Positions 23,301-34,722 of a DNA stretch of 64,000 nucleotides are shown here, piece after piece. Location: assembly GCA_033675265.1 (NCBI GenBank), contig JAUJYZ010000255.1, positions 1 through 64,000 on the forward strand. The letters are read 5' to 3'. Position 1 is the stretch's first letter; every line of letters starts with the position of its first letter. The notes beneath the pieces were generated by a model. It saw only the letters and a list, made by a program, of their open reading frames with translations, made no database searches and was not told where the DNA came from. The position numbers were made by a program, and so were the translations under genes. The DNA is from Actinostola sp. cb2023 (Eukaryota > Cnidaria > Anthozoa > Actiniaria > Actinostolidae).

Positions 23301-25465
23301 ATGTTTTACAATAACAGAGCGTAATCTCGCGTAATCTCGCAATCTGATTGGCTCTCAGCCATTGTCATATACAGACACATAGAACCGACGAATCGCTCGC
23401 GCAGGGATCCAGCGCGCGCTTGAGCCGTTTCTTCTTTCAAACTTTATCCTTGCCTTTGGATGTTTTTTGACTTAATTACTCGGACACTTCCGGAGGAAGT
23501 CCGAGTTATAAAATGGACTTTCTTGTTTTTATTTTTCGTCGGACACAGAATGAAAAAAGAATGCGAAGAATGTGATCGTATCGGTCAGGAATGTCTGTTT
23601 AAGGGTTTCGATAACTGGGGCGATGATATCCGAACACGTAATGAAGTAATTCTATGCTCAAACGGGCCAAATAGTTCGCTCTTGGGTCATCGTTTAAAAA
23701 AACTCATCGTCCCACGACTACCGACTATAGAGAAGAGAAGAGAGAGAAGCAGTTGAGATCTCGAGTGTTTTTGAAAGGGCCGGTCCACGAACTCATCAAT
23801 CTTGAATATAATTGTTTTAATGCTGCTAAACTGAAGAGTGTTGTATAGTGAATAGTGTTGGGTTTCATGTTTCATAATGGAGTGCATATACGTAACAACG
23901 TTAACAAGTTTGATTGCGGCTCGGATCTTTATGGCCGATAAAACACGGGCTTTAAACACGCTCATTTCACATACAAAAGCATACGCCGATTCGTGTGGGC
24001 CCACTCTGAAAGATGTCGTTTCATTTATAACAAAAACAAACGCGCCTACATTACAACAAACGAAAATCTTTATCAGAACCATCTGACCATATGCATGAAT
24101 ATGCAACCTGAACTGGACGTTCGAAGTATGTACTGCAGACGGACGATTCGGAGATCTTTATCTATCCTCACCGACACATAGTCTCCCTAGTCACGCAACT
24201 GTCATTGTCATTGTCATAAATGTCCGAGTGTACGCTCACTGAGCGTCTTGTTTATTATATAAGGACGTTCGCGGGCAATTGAAGTTATAATGTCAATTTT
24301 CTGAAACTTGGCATACAGATACTCTATCGTATTATAGTTAAAAAACTGAAATAAAAAATGGGGGTCACCGTCTTCATCCTTGAGCCACACGCCGAACAAA
24401 ACTGATGATTTTGAAGAGAAAGACGCGCGAATTATGATAAGTAATCGTGTCAAATGAACACATCAAAATTACATGAAAACGTTCTTCAAATTCTATTAAA
24501 TATTACCTGACATTGAATCTATTTGTAGTTAACATAATTGATTAAATATAAATTCAATAACTGCTACTTCGAAGTATTTGTGAAGGTTTTAATCCGCGCG
24601 TTGCCGTCAAAATGTGCGTCGTTCGAATCCGTGGAGGGGTGTAATTTTTTTGAAAATATTGATGTCAGTCTTTCCCATGTGATGTCATTTTTTTCATTTT
24701 AACATATTTTGTAGATCTTTATATTACCTAGATTTTACCGTGTTCGTTTCGGAGATATTTTGCCGTAAAAATCGGAAAATTGGCCGCCATTTTGAATACC
24801 GGGGGGAGACTGGGTACTAATGAAAGATCGTTTCTTTAAAACTCTCTGCTTTTTGCGCTTTTCAAAAGCAACAAGACGCTCAATGAGCGTACACTCAGGC
24901 ATTATGACAAGGACAATGTCAGTTGCGTGAGGCATCGGGAAAGATTTGTCACAAGTAGTCAGCTAGAATTTCTCTGGCACGCCCCCACATTCTAGTACAT
25001 ACAAACATGGGCTCAAATTCAAGGTTTTTTGCAATTTTCCTCGTATAAATGCATATAACTAAAAAGTTAACGACGGATTTAGTTTGTTTGATCTTTCGTG
25101 GACCATATTATTTGGTTATAATTGAAATTCGATGCAAAAAAGTACCGTATTTTTTTAGTTGAAAGGGTCTACCTTACAAGAGAATTGGCGTGACATGACC
25201 TCAAACTGGCCTGTCAGCCCACATAAATAGCTAAATAGCTTTTATTGAAACTACACAGGCCTAGTCACGAAATTAACTACGGATTAGCATAGCCCGCGCT
25301 TTTATGGACATTTTGATACCAAATACATGTTAGTTCGTAAAATTTTCGCACCGTATTTCGGCCAGTTTTTATAGAGTCCCATACAGAGTATATACACAAC
25401 AGCCTCGAAGCTCTTCCTAGTATTTATATCTATTGATCATTGTATTATTTTGACTTGACTCGTGG
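23301..25465. mobile_element. Composite insertion in copy B first intron
   Basis: About 2.2 kb absent from units A and C. The first part (23386-23460) resembles 51535-51610 (AATCGCTCGCGCA, CCAGCGCGCGCTTGA, TCAAACTTT.TCCTTGC). An open frame at 23460-23756 (98 residues, one hydrophobic patch FLFLFF) has no recognised family. A nested inverted-repeat element lies at 24187-24933. Confidence 0.55.
24187..24933. mobile_element. Inverted-repeat element of about 745 bp
   Basis: Arms of about 60 bp: AGTCACGCAACTGTCATTG, then AGTGTACGCTCACTGAGCGT and CTTGTTT on the left; the right arm pairs with AAGACGCTCAATGAGCGTAC, GGACAATGTCAGTTGCGTGA. No clear target duplication is seen. The minus frame at 24214-24453 is unassigned. 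Confidence 0.7.
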
Positions 25466-25589
25466 TTCCACTTGCGATTGAACGTGTGTCAACATAACCC
25501 TTACGTCATAGGTTGAAACCGAGAGATTTTGCTTGTCAGCATTTTAAGAATGGTTGAGAAGCCGAATATTGCGATGATAACCGAACTAT

Positions 25590-25790
25590 TTTAATTTAGT
25601 TTTCACAGTGAAATAACGTCTCTTGTTCTTGTGCTTATGCTTGCGTCAGGCCAGTTTTCACAGTGAAATAACGTGTCTTGTACTTGTGCTTATGCTTGCG
25701 TCAAGCCCGTTTTCACAGTGGAATAACGTCTCTTGTACTTGCGCTTATGCTTGCGTCGGGCCAGTTTTCACAGTGAAATAACGCCTCTTA
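25590..25790. repeat. ~55-bp minisatellite in copy B first intron
   Basis: About four units containing TTTTCACAGTGAAATAACG, TCTCTTGTACTTG and GCTTATGCTTGCGTC. The same unit occurs about twice in A (12650-12740) and C (31090-31190), and about nine times in D (47150-47640). Another unit lies at 26240-26300. Confidence 0.85.
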
Positions 25791-25912
25791 TACATAGAGG
25801 ATATTACAAGGCGGCGCAAAGATAAGTAAAATATTGTTTTTAACACGAGAAAATTAAATTCATATCTTCAAGCCACCGTGTAATGTTCTTTTTATTATAT
25901 GGTGAACTTAAC

Positions 25913-26079
25913 GGTAATGTTTCGATGTCTCGTTGCTCGTTTATTGCTGTCAGGTATTTATTCCCTGAAGATTCTAAGATCATATTCGGTTTTCTTTGCT
26001 GTGTTTTCGTTTCATTTTCTTCTGAAAACTTAACTAAATCAGCGTCGGAGACCTCGGCGAAAAGTCGAGAAGCCGTCAT
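25913..26079 (-). pseudogene. Possible exon of a DUF3504/KIAA1958-like (Crypton-derived) gene
   Basis: Minus-strand open frame with start at 26079 reading MTASRLFAEVSDADL, KFSEENETKTQQRK and KYLTAINEQRDIETL, then a plausible donor GTTAAGT at 25906-25912. The pattern F-A-x-V-S-D-x-D-L, then N-x-x-T-x-x-x-K, then K-Y-L resembles the N-terminus of tyrosine-recombinase-derived proteins common in invertebrate genomes. No continuation is seen nearby, and it interrupts the 55-bp minisatellite, so it is probably part of an inserted element. Family assignment is tentative. Confidence 0.4.
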
Positions 26080-26863
26080 TGTTTGTAAGAACAAGCGACA
26101 AGAAGCAGAATCCAAAGGCGGGAAAAAGTGAACGCGAGCGTACATCCGGGATCTGTGGTACATAATTTTTCATATTTTCACTGGTGAAAATATGAAAAAT
26201 ACGAGTGTTTTAGTTTCCAGTAAAACACTGACATCCATATAATAATTGTGCTTGCGTCAGGGCCGTTTTCACAGTGAAATAACGTCTCTTGAACTTGCGC
26301 TTTTTTCATTCAAAACAAGACAAGTGTTTCGAATACTGAGTTTGTTCAATTCGTTTTCAAAATGAAGTTCGTTTCTTTACCTAAACTGCGACAATCTCCG
26401 CTATTTAGGCGCTTGTATCTTGTTTGTTTGAAGTCAAAGAAGCCGAAAGTGAAAGTGAAATAATGGCTGAAAGTAGAATCTTATACGATACTTCGGCTTG
26501 CAATGGCGTTGCGAGGCATATCATCTTTTTGTTTGGAATAACATGTAAGGCAGTACAGAGCATAAGGTAGATAAAAACAAATCAGCGCCAAGTCTGAAAG
26601 ATATTTAAAAAGTAGATGAATGTCTTTCAATATGGCCCCCTCCGTCCTGCCTTGCGAGGTGACTGAGCTATTTTTGAGAAAATGGAGTAAAATAGAGAAG
26701 ACTGACTAATGACATTAATACAAAGACGCGTGTTTTACTGCTCAAGATAGCTACATGTAATCTATGGCCGCAGTATATTAAAGAGCTTAAAGGAACCTGA
26801 GTTCAATGTTAAACATAAGTAAATTTTAACAGTGAAATATATGCATAGAATAGATTTACTCAC

Positions 26864-27015
26864 CTTTCAGCGAAAAGCGCTTGGCTGAATTGGTTTTTAC
26901 CTCCAGAATGATATTCACGGTATCTTGAACTTCACGTAAAGAAAACAGCTTACTTAGCGTGATCGAAGAGTCAGCTCGCCGATGTTATGGATAACATTCA
27001 GTATTATGCACAAAG
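26864..27015 (-). other. 5' UTR exon of copy B
   Basis: Donor GTGAGT (complement of 26858-26863) after CGCTTTTCGCTGAAAG on minus. Equivalent to 13478, 31875 and 47760. Start position inferred from the TATA box at about 27045. Confidence 0.55.
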
Positions 27016-27019
27016 TGCA

Positions 27020-27112
27020 ATCGGTCGGGGATTCCCCGAAATGTATATATGCTGCTGTCAGTGTTCAAGAAGAATGTCAGTTATTGTATTCTTATTACAG
27101 TGAGCCAATGAC
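27020..27112 (-). promoter_or_regulatory. Promoter of copy B: CCAAT, TATA and Rel/NF-kB palindrome
   Basis: Inverted CCAAT box in AGCCAATGACAG (27103-27114 on plus), about 60 bp upstream of TATATAC (27043-27050), then GGGGAATCCCC (27027-27037) between TATA and the expected start. Confidence 0.55.
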
Positions 27113-27810
27113 AGGCACAAGACTAAAATACATCTTCCAAGAAATGACTTTGAAGGGGATTTATGTTTTCCTTGGAAATTCCCCGAGAATATTGGGCTCC
27201 CTGTGGTGGAGAAGTCACTTTCCGGTGGACCCCTTTTTTTTTTAAGATTCTGGGTTTTATTTCTTCGGTAAAATTTATTTTTACCGGTAATTGATTTTTT
27301 TTTGTCTATTACATTCTTTTTTTTTTGGTAAAGTTGATTTTTAAATGATTTGTTTTCTTGGATTGTTCGTGATGTGGTACACAGATGAGGCACCCTTATC
27401 TTCCCGACATGCTCTAGAAGCTCTATTTGATATTAATATGTAGTCAATTATCTTTATCTAAATTCATACAGAAACACCGTGGGGATTGAATCAACTGTTT
27501 TTTGACTATTTTGGCGCTTGTTTCTTGTTTGATTACCATTACATATTTGTTGCTTAAATTGTCCCATGTTTGACCTGGGCGATCGTTTTGGCAGTTTTTA
27601 CATAGCTATAGTGCCTATTTTCTTTATTTATAACGCTAGTCAGTATGTATACGCTTCTGCTTTTATTGTAATTTTATGGTTGTTGAATTCATTTATTAGC
27701 CTATGAAAACACGGAAAAATCCGCATCATGCAACTACGAGTTTCTTTAATATCGTTAAAAATAAAACTATTTACAATGATTTAATAGACTATCAACTACT
27801 CAACATAAAT

Positions 27811-27832
27811 GATAATAATAATAATAATAATA

Positions 27833-27898
<66 letters not shown>

Positions 27899-27942
27899 GG
27901 TTTATTAGACAATATATCCACAGAGTGGCTCTTCACTAAATG
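27811..27942 (-). mobile_element. Retroposon 3' tail with (TTA)n
   Basis: On minus: CACTCTGTGGATATATTGTC, TAATAAACCTTTATTATT and a TTA run of about 28 triplets. It is bounded by AAATGATA on both sides (27806-27813 and 27940-27947), as expected for a target-primed insertion. Only the last ~45 bp plus tail remain. Confidence 0.7.
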
Positions 27943-28135
27943 ATAAATATATAACTGACAAAGCTACCCTTCCATCGATCATATCCGACTAGCTGATCCT
28001 ATATACTATCACAATCTGACATGCTTACATGAAAGATTATCCTTCGAAAACACATCGTGTGACTACGAGTTTCTTGCACTCGTGCGAGAACATACTTGTC
28101 TGTTTAAATGCCATTAGTTATTCTGATGTAGTTTT

Positions 28136-30593
28136 TCATAATAATGTTCCCATCGCTATGGCAACGATCAGCAGACATCCCAAAGTCAGCATTGAAACCA
28201 TGGTTACGACACCAACTGAAAATAGTAAATAAAAATATTTTGAGTGATTTGAATTGACTTAAAAATTATGGGGTGGTTGGTGGTGGTGGATGGTGGTTGT
28301 GGTTGTTGGTGATGGTGGTAGTTGTTGGTGATGGTGGTTGTTGTTGTTGGTGATGGTTGTTGTTGGTGGTGGTTGGTGATGGTGGTAGTTGTTGTTGGTG
28401 GTGGTGGTTGTTGGTTGTGGTGGTGGTTGTTAATGGTGGTGGTAGTTGTTGGTGATGGTGGTAGTTGTTGGTGATGGTGGTAGTTGTTGGTGCTGGTGGT
28501 AGTTCGTGGTGGTGGTTGGTGGTGGTGGTTGGTGGTGGTGGTGGTGGTTGGTGGTGGTGGTTGGTGATGGTGGTGGTTGTTGTTGTTGGTGGTGGTGGTG
28601 ATGGTCGTGGTTGTTGTTGGAGGTGGTGATGGTTGGTGCTGGTGGTAGTTCGTGGTGATGGTGGTGGTTGTTGTTGGTGGTAGTTCGTGGTGGTGGTTGG
28701 TGGTGGTGGTCAGTTGGTGGTGGTGATGGTGGTGGTTGTTGTTGGTGGTAGTTCGTGGTGGTGGTTGGTGGTGGTGGTCAGTTGGTGGTGGTGATGGTGG
28801 TGGTTGTTGTTGTTGGTGGTGGTGGTGATGGTCGTGGTTGTTGTTGGTGGTGGTGATGGTTGGTGCTGGTGGTAGTTCGTGGTGATGGTGGTGGTTGTTG
28901 TTGGTGGGTAGTTCGTGGTGGTGGTTGGTGGTGGTGATGGTGGTGGTTGTTGGTGGTGGTGATGGTGGTGGTTGTTGTTGGTGGTGGTAGTAGTTGGTGG
29001 TGGTGGTTGGTGATGGTGATGGTGGTGGTTGTTGTTGGTGGTGGTAGTGGTTGGTGGTAGTGGTTGGTGGTGGTAGTGGTGGTGGTAGTGGTAGTGGTTG
29101 GTGGTGGTAGTTGTTGGTGATGGTGGTTGGTGGTGGTGATTGGTGGTGACGTGGTGGTGGTTGTTGTTGGTGGTGGTTGGTGATGATGGTGGTTGGTGAT
29201 GGTGGTGGTTGTTGGTGGTGGTTGGTGATGGTGGTTGGCAATGGTGGTTGTTGTTGTTGGTGGTGGTGATTGGTGGCGGTGGTGGTTGGTGATGGTGGTT
29301 GGTAATGGTGGTTGTTGTTGGTGGTGGTGGTGGTTGGTGATGGTGGTGGTTGGTGTATATAATTATTAATTAATTAAATTATTATCGTGTCAAACTGACA
29401 CTAGTGTTTTGTACCACCTCTAGAGTAGGTTCCTTGTATAACAATGCTTACCGCTAGAAGTCCTCCCGTACCCATGGTAACCATGGTAACCATTACCATG
29501 GTAACCATGGTAATTTTTAAAAGTGCATGTGTACGAACCAGGGTTGTCTTGACAACGCTCATTTGGATCACACGGTGTCGGACGCAAACCGCATTCATCG
29601 ATGTTTTCGCAAGAATGAAATCCTTTCTTCTTATAACCAGAATGACAGTCACATCGATAGGAACCTTTGGTATTGATGCAGTTTGAGTTTTCGTCGCACC
29701 TTTGCTCGTTCTGCGGAGCGCATTCGTTGATATCATAGCAAGCAATACCATCACCATGGTAACCTGTATTGCACACACAGGCATGTGACCCAGGATTGTT
29801 GATGCATTGTGCATCGGCATGGCAACCATGCAATCCAAGCTTACACTCATTGACGTCAGTACAATGTCGCCCGTCTCCTGTAAAACCCTTCTTGCATGTA
29901 CATGTGAATGATCCAACAGAGTTGAAGCAAATTGCATCTCTGTGACAGCTATGGATTCCTAGTTGGCATTCATTGATGTCCGTACACGTTTTGCCATCAC
30001 CAGCAAAACCTTGATGACATGTACACTGGTACGAACCAACAGAGTTATAGCAGTTTGCATTGATGCTGCAATTGTGGACATCCAATGCGCACTCATCGAT
30101 GTCGACACATGCTTTCCCATTGCCACGGAATCCTTGCTTGCACGTGCACACATAGGAACCTTGGGTGTTGGAGCACATGCCATTCACGTGACAGTCGTGC
30201 ATGTCTTGAATGCACTCGTCGACATCGTGATACCATGTCCCATTACCTAAAACATTTATAAACAAGTTTTAAAATGTAAAACTAGTAGCTACTTGAAGTG
30301 TTTGTCTGTCAAAAAAGAAAACAAAGAAAAAAAGGTTGAAAAGACTTTCCCAAGTAAAACACACTACTCGATGGTTGATATACTGAATAATTTCAAACCA
30401 AAATATAAAGTAACATGTATGGATAATGTAGTCTCGTACCGTGGGATCCAGACTTGGAACTCAATAACATAGCAGCTATTAATACTATGGCAACAGTAGC
30501 TATGACAGCAGCAATGCCAAGGTGTTTTTTATACTTGTTGGAAAAATCTTTATATCCCAGTTGTAGCTTCAGTTGAGGGTTTTTTTCTTCCAT
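28136..30593 (-). CDS. Tandem EGF membrane protein, copy C (short, 6 EGF, exons 2-3 deleted)
   Basis: Exons leftwards: 30440-30593, 29452-30246, 28136-28215; 1029 nt, 342 residues. Exon 1 encodes a basic N-terminus and the helix LGIAAVIATVAIVLIAAMLL (type II anchor). Exons 2 and 3 of the family are missing: intron sequence passes straight from the 3' flank of exon 4 (TGTTTGTCTGTCAAAAAAG, 30299) to the sequence normally upstream of exon 2 (AAAACAAAGAAAAAAAGG). Because all junctions are phase 1 the frame is kept. Exon 4 has six calcium-binding EGF domains. The last has lost two cysteines (CTF, RTSSG) and carries a Tyr-His-Gly run caused by palindromic ACCATGGTAACCATGG repeats (29470-29515). The terminal exon gives LTLGCLLIVAIAMGTLL with Met for Arg just before it. 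Predicted membrane-bound surface protein; partner unknown. Confidence 0.83.
28268..29352. repeat. Last-intron VNTR of copy C (~1.1 kb)
   Basis: GGTGGTGGTTGGTGGTGG-type array with AGTTCGTGGTGGTGG interruptions repeated near 28500, 28680, 28750 and 28910. Minus frames are repeat artefacts. Confidence 0.9.
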
Positions 30594-30736
30594 TTCTGCA
30601 AAATTAATTACCGTGAATTAGTATTGCTTGCAGCTTTGTCACTTAGCGGTATCTTGAAGTTTAGCTTCTTGTTGACCGATTGTTAGCCTGCGTATATACG
30701 CAAACGTTTTTTGGTCGCGCTGAAGTATTTTCTTTT

Positions 30737-30752
30737 GGGGGGGGGGGGGGGG
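30737..30752. repeat. G16 mononucleotide run
   Basis: Sixteen G at the same place as the G16 run at 12261-12276 in copy A; copy B has only six. It lies in the first intron. Confidence 0.85.
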
Positions 30753-31874
30753 AGCGTTTTTGCTCTCGCCCCAACTCCCGCGCGGCCAATTAACAAACGC
30801 AAAAATCAAAAAAACGAGACAACGCTTGCTACACAGGCTAACTGACTGTGAACTGGCAGACAGAACACAACGGTAGAGTTTTAGCAGTTTCCTATTTGTT
30901 TTCTACACGGAGAATTCTCATATTCCAAACACTCCATTGAACGCGTGTCGACTGATTGGCCCGAATCGATAGGTCAAAATCACCCTTACGTTATAGGTTG
31001 AAACCGAGAGATTTTGCTTGTCAGCATTTTGAGAATTAATGGTTGAGAAGCCGAATGTTGTGATGATAACCGAACTATTTTAATATTTAGTTTTCACAGT
31101 GAAATAACTTCTCTTGTACTTGTGCTTTATATTCTTGCGTCAGGCTCGTTTTCACAGTGAAATAACGCCTCTTGTACTTGCGCTTAATTCATTCAAAACA
31201 AGACAATTGTTTCGAATAGTTTGTTCAATTCGTTTTCAAAATGAAGTTCGTTTCTTTACCTAAACTGCGACAATCTCCGCTATTTAGGCGCTTGTATCTT
31301 GTTTGTTTGAAGTCAACTGAAGACATGATGGCTGAAATGAGAATATATATTAAAGTTATACAAGATACTTCGCTTGCAATGGCGTTGCGAGGCATATCAT
31401 CTTTTTCGAGTTTGGAATAAAATGTACTGCAGTACAGAGCATATTAGGTTGAATGATCTAGCTTCTCTCGTTCAAAACAAAATCAGCGACAAGCCTGAAA
31501 TATATTTTAAAAGTAGATGCATGTCTTTCATTACATGGCCCCCTCTCCTGCCTTGCGAGGTGACAGAGCTATATTTTTGCAGGAGAAAATGGAGTGAAAT
31601 AGAGAAGACTGTCTCGCGTGTCATTAATTAATACAAAGACGCGTACGAGTTTCACTACTCAAGATAGCTATAGTCTATGGCGATAAACATAAGTCAATTT
31701 TAACAGTGAAATATATACGTCTTTTCTGATGCTTGCGTCGCTAAGGCTTAACAGTGCAAGATAACTGTTTTAATAGAATCTAGTTCAATGCGTTTTCAAA
31801 ACGAAAGTCGCAACAGCTGCTCGTCAAAGACCTTTTATTCGCGATCTTGTAAGACATAGAATAGATTTACTCAC

Positions 31875-32060
31875 CTTTCAACGAAAAGCGCTTGGCTGAA
31901 TTGGTTTTCACCTCCAGAATGGTATATTAATGGCCTGTTCAGCAGGCTAGGTATATTACGGTATCTTGAACTTTACGTAAAGAAAACAGCTTACGTACTT
32001 TATACCCGCGTGAAGAGAGAAGTGCTGATATGATGGATAACATTCAGACACAAATGCACA
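31875..32060 (-). other. 5' UTR exon of copy C
   Basis: Donor GTGAGT (complement of 31869-31874), sequence CGCTTTTCGTTGAAAG on minus. A short GGCCTGTTCAGCAGGC hairpin (31932-31947) is inserted within the exon compared with the other copies. Confidence 0.5.
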
Positions 32061-32067
32061 AATGGTG

Positions 32068-32152
32068 CAACGGGGATTCCCCGAAATCTTTATATGCTGC
32101 TGACTGTGTTCAAGAAGCATGTTATTGTATTCTTATTACAGGGAGCCAATGA
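32068..32152 (-). promoter_or_regulatory. Promoter of copy C: CCAAT, TATA and Rel/NF-kB palindrome
   Basis: Inverted CCAAT (AGCCAATGACAG at 32144), CATATAAAG as TATA element (32087-32095) and GGGGAATCCCC (32072-32082). The upstream CGGTC seen in the others is lost, yet the palindrome itself is unchanged. Confidence 0.55.
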
Positions 32153-32688
32153 CAGGCACAAGACTAAAATACATTTTCCAAGAAACTGACTTTGGAAATT
32201 CCCTGAGAATATCGGGCTTCCTGTGGTGGAGAAGTCACTTTCCGGTGGACCCCATTTTTTTTTAAGATTCTGGGTTTTATTTCTTCGGTAAAGTTTATTT
32301 TTACCGGTAATTGATTTTTTTTTGTCTATTACATTCTGTTTTTTTATGGTAAAGTTGATTTTTAAATGATTTTTTTTTCTTGGATTTTTCGTGATAAGGT
32401 ACACAGATGAGGCACCCTTATCTTCCCAACGTGCTCTAGAAGCTCTATTTGATATTAATATGTAGTCAATTATCTTTATCTAAATTCATACAGAAACACT
32501 GCAGGGATTCTGCTTTTATTGTAATTTTATTGTTGTTGAATTCATTTGTTAGCCTATGAAAACACGGAAAAATCCTCATCATGCAACTACGACGAGTTTC
32601 TTTAATATCGTTACAAATAAAACTATTTACAGTGTTTATTAATTTATGTATGGTGTTAGACTATCAACTACTCAACATAAATGATATA

Positions 32689-32949
32689 CACCTATTCCAA
32701 ATATGGTTGTCCGGGAAAGGGCATTGGGACTTTCTTCTTATTCATATATTCATCCGTAGACATTTTAACAACATGCATTTTCAAATGGCCGAATAGTTCC
32801 AAATGATTGCTATTCAACGCTGACGTAAGGATAACTTCTCAAATACCACGGATAAATAAATTAATTAGGAGATTCCCAAAGTCCTTTGCGGTCGTCAGCT
32901 TGTTGCTTTTTTCGGCCCGGACAACGATATTTTGAATACAGTGTAGGTG
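32689..32949. mobile_element. 261-bp element, CACCTATT family, second member
   Basis: Ends CACCTATTCCAAATATGG and TTGAATACAGTGTAGGTG, with TATA duplicated at 32685-32688 and 32950-32953. Inner pair GGTTGTCCGGG / CCCGGACAACG. The internal sequence differs from the element at 15541, so only the ends are shared. Confidence 0.8.
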
Positions 32950-32984
32950 TATATATATAATAACTGACAAAGCTACCTTTCCAT

Positions 32985-34596
32985 CTAATCCGACTAGCTG
33001 ATCGGCTATATACTATTACAATCTGACATCATATCCGACTAGCTGATATCCTATATACTATTACAATCTGACATCATATCTGACTAGCTGATATCCTATA
33101 TACTATTACAATCTGACATCATATCCGACTAGCTGATCCTATATACTATTACAATCTGGCATCATATCCGACTAGCTGATCCTATATACACTATTACAAT
33201 CTGACATCATATATCTGACTAGCTAGCTGATCCTATATACTATTACAATCTGGCATCATATCCGACTAGCTGATCCTATATACTATTACAATCTGACATC
33301 ATATCCGACTAGCTGATCCTATATACTATTACAATCTGACATTATATCCGACTTAAGCTGATCCTATATACTATTACAATCTGGCATCATATCCGACTAG
33401 CTGATCCTATATACTACTATTACAATCTGGCATCATATCCGACTAGCTGATCCTATATACTATTACAATCTGACATCATATCCGACTAGCTGATCCTATA
33501 TACTATTACAATCTGACATCATATCCGACTAGCTGATCCTATATACTATTACAATCTGACATCATATCCGACTAGCTGATCGGCTATATACTATTACAAT
33601 CTGACATCATATCCGACTAGCTGATATCCTATATACTATTACAATCTGACATCATATCTGACTAGCTGATATCCTATATACTATTACAATCTGACATCAT
33701 ATCCGACTAGCTGATCCTATATACTATTACAATCTGGCATCATATCCGACTAGCTGATCCTATATACACTATTACAATCTGACATCATATATCTGACTAG
33801 CTAGCTGATCCTATATACTATTACAATCTGGCATCATATCCGACTAGCTGATCCTATATACTATTACAATCTGACATCATATCCGACTAGCTGATCCTAT
33901 ATACTATTACAATCTGACACTATATCCGACTTAAGCTGATCCTATATACTATTACAATCTGGCATCATATCCGACTAGCTGATCCTATATACTATTACAA
34001 TCTGGCATCATATCCGACTAGCTGATCCTATATACTATTACAATCTGACATCATATCCGACTAGCTGATCCTATATACTATTACAATCTGACATCATATC
34101 CGACTAGCTGATCCTATATACTATTACAATCTGACATCATATCCGACTAGCTGATCCTATATACTATTACAATCTGGCATCATATCCGACTAGCTGATCC
34201 TATATACTATTACAATCTGACATCATATCCGACTAGCTGATATCCTATATACTATTACAATCTGACATCATATCTGACTAGCTGATATCCTATATACTAT
34301 TACAATCTGACATCATATCCGACTAGCTGATCCTATATACTATTACAATCTGACATCATATCTGACTAGCTGATCCTATATACTATTACAATCTGACATC
34401 ATATCCGACTAGCTGATATCCTATATACTATTACAATCTGACATCATATCTGACTAGCTGATATCCTATATACTATTACAATCTGACATCATATCCGACT
34501 AGCTGATCCTATATACTATTACAATCTGACATCATATCTGACTAGCTGATCCTATATACTATTACAATCTGACATCATATCCGACTAGCTGATCCT
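32985..34596. repeat. 43-bp satellite array, first block
   Basis: Unit CTATATACTATTACAATCTG + ACATCATATCCGACTAGCTG + ATC, about 37 copies. Variants (GATCGGCTATA, GATATCCTATA, ATCTGACTAGCTAGC) recur in the same order about 572 bp apart (33001 and 33573), which is a higher-order repeat of about 13 units. Confidence 0.95.
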
Positions 34597-34722
34597 ATCC
34601 TGATCTTAGAAAGATAGAGTGTTTATGTATATAGATATTTACAATTTTATCATATTTCTTTGTAAAATCCTGATGGGTCCACCGTGTTTAAATAAAGTTA
34701 TATTATTATTATTATTATTATT
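34597..34722 (+). mobile_element. Retroposon 3' tail inside the satellite
   Basis: GTAAAATCCTGATGGGTCC, ACCGTGTTTAAATAAAGTTA and (TTA)n, followed by resumption of the satellite. It resembles the truncated 3' end of a non-LTR element with polyadenylation-like AATAAA and a TTA tail. Confidence 0.6.

Noticed and set aside
23460..23756. 98-residue plus-strand frame as a gene
   Set aside because: No recognisable domain, it lies within an insertion absent from sister units, and no convincing splice or promoter context was seen.
24595..24650. tRNA or tRNA-derived SINE suggested by GTTCGAATCC
   Set aside because: Only a B-box-like motif is present; no A box, acceptor stem or cloverleaf can be drawn.
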